49,603 nt of DNA from assembly GCA_044233745.1 (NCBI GenBank), contig JBIIJN010000011.1, forward strand, positions 1 through 49,603, written 5' to 3'. Positions 43,097 to 49,603 of this stretch are shown here, in pieces. This stretch comes from UBA6165 sp044233745. GTDB lineage: Bacteria; Bacteroidota; Bacteroidia; Flavobacteriales_D; Crocinitomicaceae. Within the stretch, counting starts at the first letter, position 1. Each line of letters starts with the position of its first letter. The position numbers and the translations under genes were made by a program. The notes beneath the pieces are model-generated. The model did not search any database and was not told the DNA's origin. It worked only from the letters and a program-made list of their open reading frames with translations.

Positions 43097-44284
43097 ATGA
43101 ATACCTCTGAAACCTTGTTGGCACAGGCCGAAACCGTTCAAAACAACGAAGCGATTGCCCCAGAAACAGCTGAGCAAACTGGATTTTTGTTTACCAAATT
43201 ATTTTCAATTCTCAACGTAGAATTTGCTGTTGTCAATTTTTTGTTTGTTGGTTTTATCTTGCTCGCGGGATTTATTGCCCGAAAAATCATCACCAAAAAT
43301 TTCAATGCCGCACTCAGAAAGGCCAAAATTGATGTGAAAGGCAAACGCTTATCGGGTCATGTGTTGGTGAAACAAATCATCAATCTACTTACTTTCATTT
43401 TGTGCATCGCATCTTTCAGCGTTAACAACGATTTATCTTTCAACGACTTTTTGAAAACTTCTCTTTTCGACCTTGAAGTGCTATCGGTGAAACCTCAAGT
43501 GAAACATATTTTCATCTTGGCGATGTTGTTTTTTATTTCCAAGATTGCCATCAACTTGGCTTCGGTTTATTTGGACAGGCTCGCACACCGCAAAAAAGAG
43601 TTAGACGAAGGTTCAAAATACATCTACCTGCAACTTGCCCGCTATTTCATTTACATTCTCGCTATTTTCATTTTCTTAAAGAGCCTTGATGTTGAGCTAA
43701 CTGCTTTAATTACAGCCTTTGCAGGTTTGTTCATCGCCTTTGCGTTTGGTTTACAGGACTTGTTTAAAGATTTGGTTTCTGGATTCGTGCTGCTTTTTGA
43801 GGGTGCCATTCGCGTGGGTGATATCATTGAAATCAAAGAAGCAACTGGAGCAGAACCACTCGTTGCCAAAGTGTTGCGCATCAACCTAAGAACAACAAAA
43901 ATTGAGACACGCGATTCCAACATTTATATCATTCCCAATTCACGTCTGACGCAAGAATATGTAGAAAATTGGAATTTTGGCAGCACATTAACCCGCTTCA
44001 GAATTCCGATAACCATTGCCTTTGGTTCGGATACAGAATTGGCCAAAAAACTCTTGATTCAAGCCGCGCTTTCTCACCCAAAAGTGAAAAAGAACAAAGA
44101 TATTTTTGTGCGTTTGCTCAACTTCGGCGAAAACGGATTGGAAATGGACTTGGTTTTTTACGCAGACCAAAGTTGGCGCATCGAAATCGTAAAATCGGAA
44201 ATTCGTTTTGAGATTGACCGACTTTTTAGGGAGTATGGTGTTGTCATTCCTTATCCACAAAGGGTTTTGCATCAGGGGGGATGA
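43097..44284 (+). CDS. MscS-type mechanosensitive ion channel
   Basis: Opens on hypo-osmotic shock to release solutes. 395 aa from the ATG at 43097, chosen because an upstream ATG at 43064 lies inside dnaG and gives a non-family N-terminus. Three membrane helices near the N-terminus (about 40-60, 85-105, 130-155 region), then the pore helix with the small-residue pattern ITAFAGLFIAFAFGLQDLFKDLVSGF, the beta domain (GDIIEIKEATGAEPLVAKVLRINLRTTKIETRDSN with IIPNSRL) and a C-terminal domain. Last gene of the operon. Convergent with the saccharopine dehydrogenase gene. Confidence 0.9.
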   Translation: MNTSETLLAQAETVQNNEAIAPETAEQTGFLFTKLFSILNVEFAVVNFLFVGFILLAGFIARKIITKNFNAALRKAKIDVKGKRLSGHVLVKQIINLLTFILCIASFSVNNDLSFNDFLKTSLFDLEVLSVKPQVKHIFILAMLFFISKIAINLASVYLDRLAHRKKELDEGSKYIYLQLARYFIYILAIFIFLKSLDVELTALITAFAGLFIAFAFGLQDLFKDLVSGFVLLFEGAIRVGDIIEIKEATGAEPLVAKVLRINLRTTKIETRDSNIYIIPNSRLTQEYVENWNFGSTLTRFRIPITIAFGSDTELAKKLLIQAALSHPKVKKNKDIFVRLLNFGENGLEMDLVFYADQSWRIEIVKSEIRFEIDRLFREYGVVIPYPQRVLHQGG

Positions 44285-44380
44285 TGAGGTGGGTTACACA
44301 TTTTGGCTAAAGGCTAGATGAACGCCCAAATTTTTTGCCTTGGTCTTAAGCCCGAGGCAAAAGAATCGCCAGAAGCTCTC

Positions 44381-45757
44381 CTAACTCCAAGGCTGCAAAT
44401 CATTTTCGTACAATCTCGGTGGATTGATGTCCATTTCTAGGAATTGAATACCAAAAGATTCCAATTCGTGCAATACGGGATTGTAAATTTCTGGTGATAG
44501 AGGTAGAATAACACCTCGCTCGGTGATTTTATCGGTGAGCATCAATTTGGCGCAAATGGCTACTGGTAAACCCACTGTGTTCGACATGGCCGTATAGGTT
44601 CTGTCTTCGCCGATGCAATACATTTGAGAAACAATTTCGTGAAACTCGCCGTCTTTGATGTAAACAAACTTGTGGTACATCACAATCATGTCTTTGTCCT
44701 TTTCACCAAGCGACCATTTATCTTCCAGAATCTTTTGTAAACATTGGGCTGGCGTGGCGTCTTTGATTCCGATTTTTTTGTCTTTTGAAAAAATATCCAG
44801 CCAAACCAATTTGTCCCACAGCAAATCATCGAGGTCAATTTTTAGGTAATGACGCAATTTCAATTCCACCGAGTCATTGACATTATAAGGCAAAAAGGAA
44901 TTGATGTAATCGCGATGACTCATCTCTTCTGAATTTTCCAAAACATAGGTGTCGTCCGTTGCGCCCAATTGCACAAAACAATCCCAAGCTCTGCAAAAAC
45001 CTTTTTTTCTCAATGTTCCGCGATAAATTGTTGGAATGGCATCTAAACCGTAAATGCTTCTGTAGCGCAAAGAATCTCGGTTGGCATAACCTTCAAAACG
45101 CCCGAGACCGTCGATGTGAATAATTTCTGTTCGTCTGAACAAGCGGTTGTATGGAATGTATTTGTATTTGCCTTCTTGAATGAATTTTGCGGCGCCACCT
45201 TGTCCAGCAATTACAACATTTCTCGGATTCCAAGTAAATTTGTAATTCCAAGGATTATCATCAGATTCAGGTGCTATCAATCCGCCCGTGAAAGATTCAA
45301 AAATATGTGGTGTGCCGCCTTCTTTTTCAATAAAATCGAGGACACGTTTGGCACTCATATGGTCAATTCCTGGGTCAACCCCAACTTCGTTCAAGAAAAT
45401 CAAACCTCGTTTTTTGGCTTCTTCGTTCAAAGCTTCCATCTCTGGACTCACATAAGAAGGTGTAATCAAATGTGCATTGTAGTTCAAACAATCTTCAGCA
45501 ATTTGAATATGAAAACGTGCTGGCAACATGCTGATTACCAAGTCGGCTGCCTGAATTTCATCGGCGCGCTCTGCGGGATCTAAGGCATTGAAAACCATAG
45601 CGACGCCCCTCGGGTGACCGTTAATTTTACGCTCAACCAGTTTCAAATCTTGGTCAACCACACGAATTTGCCAATCAAACTCATCAGCTTTTTCTAATAA
45701 ATAACGAATTAAAGAAGAACTTGACAACCCCGCCCCCAAGATAAGAATGCGCTTCAT
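44381..45757 (-). CDS. Saccharopine dehydrogenase-like oxidoreductase
   Basis: 458 aa, NAD(P)-dependent. Rossmann motif GAGLSSSSLI near the N-terminus (8-17), VVDQDLKLVERK as the dinucleotide ribose site, FLNEVGVDPGIDHMSAKR and a C-terminal catalytic domain with GNPxxxKFxWNPRNV-like text. Resembles the LYS9-type (glutamate-forming) saccharopine dehydrogenases of Bacteroidota, suggesting lysine catabolism through saccharopine; a partner LKR domain is not in the window. Stands apart from its neighbours. No promoter was recognised. Confidence 0.85.
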   Translation of the reverse strand: MKRILILGAGLSSSSLIRYLLEKADEFDWQIRVVDQDLKLVERKINGHPRGVAMVFNALDPAERADEIQAADLVISMLPARFHIQIAEDCLNYNAHLITPSYVSPEMEALNEEAKKRGLIFLNEVGVDPGIDHMSAKRVLDFIEKEGGTPHIFESFTGGLIAPESDDNPWNYKFTWNPRNVVIAGQGGAAKFIQEGKYKYIPYNRLFRRTEIIHIDGLGRFEGYANRDSLRYRSIYGLDAIPTIYRGTLRKKGFCRAWDCFVQLGATDDTYVLENSEEMSHRDYINSFLPYNVNDSVELKLRHYLKIDLDDLLWDKLVWLDIFSKDKKIGIKDATPAQCLQKILEDKWSLGEKDKDMIVMYHKFVYIKDGEFHEIVSQMYCIGEDRTYTAMSNTVGLPVAICAKLMLTDKITERGVILPLSPEIYNPVLHELESFGIQFLEMDINPPRLYENDLQPWS

Positions 45758-45845
45758 AAGAATTATTTTGCTGATGTTTTAATAAGTTCCAATTGTGGCG
45801 GCGAAGATAAGAATTTAACGTGTTTTTTGAACATATGTAAAATTT

Positions 45846-46523
45846 TTATCGCACCAAAAATTCGATTTCTGCCTCCAAAAGCACGTGCAATTCATGTGTA
45901 TCAATACTTCTATCCAAAGGAATACAAAGATTGTTGGTTTTGGAAGAAACAGGTTTCATTTTAAACTTCTTGATGCGTTCAATTTCCTGTCCATCTTGAA
46001 GTAGGGCTTGCACTTGTTGCTTGGCGTTTTCAATCAGCAAAGGCAACTGCGATGTTATCCACACCGTGAAATTGGCTATGCGATATCGCGGTTCATCTGC
46101 GCTAAAATCAATCCGAAATTTAAGCAATTCACCACTTTCAGCGCTCACTTTTTTGAGTCGAATCAAATCGCTCGTGCTCACAACTACTTTTTGTTTCAAA
46201 ACAAAATAATTCGAATCTCCTTGGGTTTGAACGCCTTTGAATTCGACATCAGCAGCCAACAAGCCTTTGGCCGTAAAATTGCGCAAAACCCTTTCTTTGT
46301 TGCGCTCCAATTCCTCTTGCGCTAGCATCAAATCGTTTTGGCGCACCGTCAATTCACCTTGCCAAACGCCAAAATCAACTGGAGCACTGGCACAAATATC
46401 CGCTTGAACGGCAATCGTGGTGGACTTGTTTGCTTTCAACCAAATAAGGACATAAGCCACAAACAATAATATTACAACCGCTTGCAGCAAAACAAGAACG
46501 CGCAGAACCCTTACATTTTTCAT
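45846..46523 (-). CDS. SIMPL (DUF541) domain protein
   Basis: 225 aa. N-terminal signal anchor (about 8-30: LVLLQAVVILLFVAYVLIWL), so probably periplasmic and membrane-tethered. The remainder matches the SIMPL/DUF541 pattern: GVWQGELTVRQNDLMLAQEELERNKERVLRNFTAKGL, DSNYFVLKQKVVV, DLIRLKKVSAESGELLKF, ending with VLLEAEIEFLVR. Family members bind or oligomerise at membranes; precise function unknown. Monocistronic, promoter 5 nt upstream of the ATG. Confidence 0.72.
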   Translation of the reverse strand: MKNVRVLRVLVLLQAVVILLFVAYVLIWLKANKSTTIAVQADICASAPVDFGVWQGELTVRQNDLMLAQEELERNKERVLRNFTAKGLLAADVEFKGVQTQGDSNYFVLKQKVVVSTSDLIRLKKVSAESGELLKFRIDFSADEPRYRIANFTVWITSQLPLLIENAKQQVQALLQDGQEIERIKKFKMKPVSSKTNNLCIPLDRSIDTHELHVLLEAEIEFLVR

Positions 46524-46528
46524 CTTTA

Positions 46529-46561
46529 CAAAAGTATTATGTGATACAATCGCTCTAGCAA
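46529..46561 (-). promoter_or_regulatory. Promoter of the SIMPL-domain gene
   Basis: Minus-strand TACTTTTG (46529-46536) with TTG at 46559-46561 (22-nt spacer), 5 nt upstream of the ATG. Confidence 0.45.
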
Positions 46562-46649
46562 ATACTTTACCCTATTTATGGAAAACATCTGTTTAAAACT
46601 ACGTTAATAATTTACAAACATTAAAATTCGTTACACCTATGTTAACGAA

Positions 46650-46657
46650 TATATTTG
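46650..46657 (+). promoter_or_regulatory. -7 element of the 46.7 kb gene
   Basis: TATATTTG, 23 nt before the ATG at 46681. Confidence 0.5.
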
Positions 46658-46680
46658 TGACAACACTATAGATTAGGATT

Positions 46681-47223
46681 ATGCTAGGAGCCATACTTCG
46701 TAAAAAAATTTCAGATGAGCAATTTGCCAAGATGTTTGTCAGCTTGGTTTTGGACTCTACCGAGCGCGGCTTTGGAGATGTAGCTCAAATCATCAACGAG
46801 GACAACAGCTTTGTGAAGCCGCCACACCTCGATCCTGAAGACGATGGAAAATTCACCTTAATCGTGATGGCGGGCAATATCAAACTGTTGGAAAAATACT
46901 TTGATAATTCAAAAATCGCGTACATCAACGAATTAATTTACAGTGAATTAGCACCTGTATATGATTTTACTCCAGAACAGATGAAGTTGGCTTTGAATCA
47001 ATACAACTCATTTATGACTCGAATTAATCATCCATCTAAAAACACGCTTTATGCCATGTCGAAGGCTGTGTTTTACAAATACGAATTGTGCGCTTTTCAG
47101 GATGAATATTTCCGAAACATGCAATGCCCTAATCCTTTGTTTTTGAAGCGCATGGACGAGATCATGGAGAAATTCATCCTGAATTGGGATGCGTATTTCA
47201 AGAAATTTAAGATGGCTGCTTAG
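46681..47223 (+). CDS. Uncharacterised protein
   Basis: 180 aa, not recognised. Soluble, mixed alpha-helical, no signal peptide, no obvious catalytic motif. Contains DSTERGFGDVAQIINED and a Pro/acidic stretch SFVKPPHLDPEDDG, then helices with conserved-looking aromatic residues (FYKYELCAFQDEYFRNMQCPN, where two Cys occur). I believe related proteins occur in Bacteroidota but cannot name a family. Its stop codon overlaps the stop of the convergent LptD-like gene (shared bases 47220-47223). Confidence 0.8.
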   Translation: MLGAILRKKISDEQFAKMFVSLVLDSTERGFGDVAQIINEDNSFVKPPHLDPEDDGKFTLIVMAGNIKLLEKYFDNSKIAYINELIYSELAPVYDFTPEQMKLALNQYNSFMTRINHPSKNTLYAMSKAVFYKYELCAFQDEYFRNMQCPNPLFLKRMDEIMEKFILNWDAYFKKFKMAA

Positions 47224-49603
47224 AAAAACGCAGGTGGTCTTCTGAATTCATATTTCACATCTTTCAACATACTCGCATTGGCGGCTATGCGCACCATGAA
47301 ACTCTTGTTGAATCCGACAGGCACGTAGAAAAAAGACAGTTTCCAACAATGTAGGTTGCGATGAACATCAATAGAAACGGTGCTAAACTGCATTTGTTTG
47401 ATATCAAATGTTCCTCGTGTGGAAACCATCCAGCGCGGTGTTAAGGTGAAATCCGCTTGATACGTAATGGTTTGGATGATAAAACTTCGAAGCGTATCTG
47501 TTGCTGTGATGTTCGTATTTCTGCGCCAATCAAAGTTATAGGATAAATTGACCCGCCAAGGAATCCGGAAATCCATCACCTCATAGGGTCGGAGCATGTA
47601 ATAATTGTAATCTTGATTCCAATTGTCTTTGAGCATTTGATCAGTTTCAGAGATAATTTTCTGACCTTCTTTGCTCGAAAAAGTGAAAGTAGAAGCCACA
47701 TTGAAAGTTGTCCACCGACCCAATTGACGATTACCCTCTCTGGCAATTGCAAAACTATTCACAGACCTGCCAGTACTGTCTACCCAATCATAAAAACTAA
47801 AATTTCCGCCAGCCACAATATTCCAAAATTCCATTGGTTTAATACGCAACTGTGAATTTATATCCGATAACTTGAATGAGTCGCGCAACATGTCATAGCT
47901 ACCATTCAGCGACAATCCTTCGATGATGTTGATTTTTTTGAAACCTGTGCTATCGCGTTTACTGGGCATTTTCATATCCGTTACATGCGTCAAACCAAAA
48001 TTGATCAAACTTTGGTCGTTGGTTGATGCACTGCGATACAAGGAACGGTCGTGCACAGTGAAGCGTACTGGTTGACCTGAATTGGTGAAAATCGTATTCA
48101 CTTGGTTGAGTACTGGCACAAAAGCGTAGCCCAAACTCGGTCGGGTAACATTTCTAAAGCGCACATTTTTGGCCCCTATGAGCTGAAACATGCTGTACAC
48201 TGTGGTTGTAGCACTCAATCTCAAACTCATATTTTGCCCCATAAAAAAGCCAGAAGTGGAATCGGTGAGCACAGTTTGAGAGGCATTGTCCCAACTTGGC
48301 GTTGCAGACTGGAAATTCATGAAAGTATTGTAACTCAAATTAGGCACTATATTCAAGTTTCCGCCCAACAGTTGCACATTGGAAGTCAGATTGAATTGGT
48401 GGTTCATACCGTTCAAAAAGCGATCTGGAAGCAAACCGAAATTTTCTCTTTTCAAAAGTGAATCAGCAAAATTGGCCTGGTTTTTCATTTCACCAGAATA
48501 CGTGAAACCAATTTTTTCAAACCACTTTTCTGGACCGATGGCATCTTTGCTTCGAAAAACTTTAAAAGGCTGCACGCGACTCATGTTGAAATTAATCGTA
48601 GGCAAATCCACAAACATATTGCCCGTACCTGAATTTTGGTTTACACCCATGCGCATACCTAATGTGTAAGGCTTTCCGGGGAAATTTCTGTTTAAAGTGA
48701 TGTTCGATTGCGTTGCGTTATTAAACACATTTTGATTTTGTGGATTGAGTGTGGCTTGCGGATTGTTGTCCGACTGAAAGTTTATACTTCCGTTAAACCT
48801 CCAATACGGATTGGCTTTGGCATCTTGGTTGTGGGTCCAACGAATAGCTACCTTCTGTTGCCGAGTTGTATCGGGAAAACCACGCGAAAAATTCATGTAT
48901 TCGAAACGAGCATTACCATTGAATTTATAGCGCACATTGTATTCCGATTGATTGGCTACCCCAAAAGAACCCCGAGAAAAAATGGTTGCAAAAATTGTAG
49001 TATTCAACTTATCATTGATCGGGAAATAGTAGCCCAAGTTCTGTAAACCTATACCATTGGGTGATGCTGGGATAATTTCCGGAAACATCAAACCCGTTTT
49101 TGGTTGATTTTTGGTAGGAAAATAAGCAAAGGGCAAAACAAGTGGTGTTGGTACCCCATTGACCCATAAGTTTGATGGACCAGCAACGATGCGTTCGTTG
49201 GGCACTAAAACCGCCTCAGTCAAATTGAAATGAAAATGTGGCTCATCCAAGTCGCAGGTGCTGAATCGACCATTGCGAAAATGTATTTCCTCATTGGCTT
49301 GTCGTTTGGCAATTCCCATGAACAAAAAACTTTCATCTTGTTGGATGCGCGTTTCTTCGATGATGGCCTTTTTGGTTTCAAAATTGAAACGCATGCCTGC
49401 TGCACGAACTTCATCCGCACCATCCTGAAACAGCACTTCCCCTTGTCGCCTGCCCAATGAATCAGTGGTGTAAGTCGCATAAACCTCCTTTTTGTCTAAA
49501 TCCACAACCATATAATTGGCTGTTAAATTAGTTGTGCCATAGGTAATTTTGGCTTCGTTGTAGAGATACAGTTTTTTGCCTTTGATGTCTGCAACAATGC
49601 TAT
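47220..49603 (-). CDS. lptD: LptD-like outer membrane LPS assembly protein (partial, 5' end beyond window)
   Basis: Outer-membrane translocon that places lipopolysaccharide in the outer leaflet. At least 794 aa visible; the reading frame stays open to the right window edge, and the in-frame ATG at 49511 is internal. An N-terminal OstA-type repeat region (LYNEAKITYG and VLFQDGADEVRAAGMRF) is followed by a large barrel domain recognised by FAYFPTKNQPKTGLMFPEI and GIGLQNLGYYFPINDKLN. Ends PPAFF with C-terminal Phe, typical for barrels. Matches the Bacteroidota 'putative LPS assembly protein LptD' family. Partner LptE not seen. Confidence 0.85.
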   Translation of the reverse strand, partial: SIVADIKGKKLYLYNEAKITYGTTNLTANYMVVDLDKKEVYATYTTDSLGRRQGEVLFQDGADEVRAAGMRFNFETKKAIIEETRIQQDESFLFMGIAKRQANEEIHFRNGRFSTCDLDEPHFHFNLTEAVLVPNERIVAGPSNLWVNGVPTPLVLPFAYFPTKNQPKTGLMFPEIIPASPNGIGLQNLGYYFPINDKLNTTIFATIFSRGSFGVANQSEYNVRYKFNGNARFEYMNFSRGFPDTTRQQKVAIRWTHNQDAKANPYWRFNGSINFQSDNNPQATLNPQNQNVFNNATQSNITLNRNFPGKPYTLGMRMGVNQNSGTGNMFVDLPTINFNMSRVQPFKVFRSKDAIGPEKWFEKIGFTYSGEMKNQANFADSLLKRENFGLLPDRFLNGMNHQFNLTSNVQLLGGNLNIVPNLSYNTFMNFQSATPSWDNASQTVLTDSTSGFFMGQNMSLRLSATTTVYSMFQLIGAKNVRFRNVTRPSLGYAFVPVLNQVNTIFTNSGQPVRFTVHDRSLYRSASTNDQSLINFGLTHVTDMKMPSKRDSTGFKKINIIEGLSLNGSYDMLRDSFKLSDINSQLRIKPMEFWNIVAGGNFSFYDWVDSTGRSVNSFAIAREGNRQLGRWTTFNVASTFTFSSKEGQKIISETDQMLKDNWNQDYNYYMLRPYEVMDFRIPWRVNLSYNFDWRRNTNITATDTLRSFIIQTITYQADFTLTPRWMVSTRGTFDIKQMQFSTVSIDVHRNLHCWKLSFFYVPVGFNKSFMVRIAANASMLKDVKYEFRRPPAFF

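Noticed and set aside
44333..44362. Hairpin TTTTGCCTTGG / CCGAGGCAAAA between convergent genes
   Set aside because: A good stem but no T-run follows on either strand, so it was not called a terminator. A function is possible but not shown.
49220..49511. ATG at 49511 as the LptD start
   Set aside because: The same frame stays open upstream to the window edge with family-like sequence (LYNEAKITYG), so the true start is outside.
1..49603. CRISPR array, integrase, transposase or prophage genes
   Set aside because: No regularly spaced repeat arrays and no recognisable mobile-element proteins other than the small GIY-YIG gene.

Overview
The window is a chromosomal segment of an AT-rich member of the Bacteroidota, most likely Flavobacteriales. 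The evidence is threefold. Proteins carry C-terminal type IX secretion (T9SS) sorting domains. Several families are typical of this phylum: DUF4290, Omp28, DUF6029, a fused E1 alpha-beta dehydrogenase, the TamB and LptD of this group, and bacillithiol BshC. Intergenic regions repeatedly hold the phylum's promoter -7 element TAnnTTTG, usually extended to TAnnTTTGC, instead of E. coli-type boxes. No prophage, integron, CRISPR array, rRNA or tRNA gene was seen. The one stable RNA gene is tmRNA (ssrA).

Layout. 1-277: intergenic, with two copies of a leftward promoter block that probably serves a transcription unit outside the window. 278-4033 (minus): DUF4290, murA, grpE, dnaJ. 4154-5866 (minus): a TPR lipoprotein with an OmpA-like segment. 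6141-8588: fused 2-oxoacid dehydrogenase E1. 8740-11904: folK (minus), then divergently a membrane metallophosphoesterase, an AlkB-type dioxygenase and a viroplasmin/RNase H. 12212-13447: a duplicated-domain T9SS protein (minus). 13731-14752: a small GIY-YIG gene, related palindromic terminators and the tmRNA gene (minus). 14895-19463: a tightly packed plus-strand operon of pRiA4b ORF-3-like protein, methyltransferase, TraB/GumN lipoprotein, FKBP lipoprotein, MenA and MenC. 19646-24753: bshC, a PUA-domain rRNA methyltransferase, a MATE exporter and fmt. 24783-29576: TamB (minus). 29689-31597: tsaD and a CDF metal transporter. 31714-32304: ECF sigma factor (minus). 32497-38582 (minus): a secreted thiol/redox-looking cluster of a TlpA-like thioredoxin, a DUF6029 barrel, two tandem Omp28 lipoproteins and a T9SS Omp28-like protein. 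38895-39632: a T9SS protein. 39730-44284: long-chain polyprenyl synthase, YwqK-like lipoprotein, dnaG, MscS-type channel. 44381-46523 (minus): saccharopine-dehydrogenase-like protein and a SIMPL-domain protein. 46681-47223: an unknown protein. 47220 to the right edge (minus): a partial LptD-like protein.

How the genes work together. Most are housekeeping: chaperones, peptidoglycan precursor synthesis, folate, translation initiation, the t6A tRNA modification, replication priming and outer-membrane biogenesis (TamB, LptD). MenA, MenC and the long-chain polyprenyl synthase together point to menaquinone made by the classical o-succinylbenzoate route. BshC implies bacillithiol. The accessory-looking parts are the envelope redox cluster at 32.5-38.6 kb, the GIY-YIG/tmRNA locus at 13.7-14.7 kb, and a set of intergenic palindromes.

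Most notable observations: MurA has Asp where the fosfomycin target Cys normally sits; DnaJ lacks two of its four zinc motifs; DnaG has lost three of four zinc ligands; a GIY-YIG gene and the tmRNA end in near-identical palindromic terminators, with an inverted tmRNA-3'-like copy between them; a 123-bp near-complete palindrome abuts the bshC promoter; and the two Omp28 paralogues share an identical C-terminal 65 residues despite synonymous DNA divergence. Nothing here amounts to an obvious new defence or mobile system. The Omp28 cluster and the GIY-YIG/palindrome unit are the best candidates for undescribed biology.
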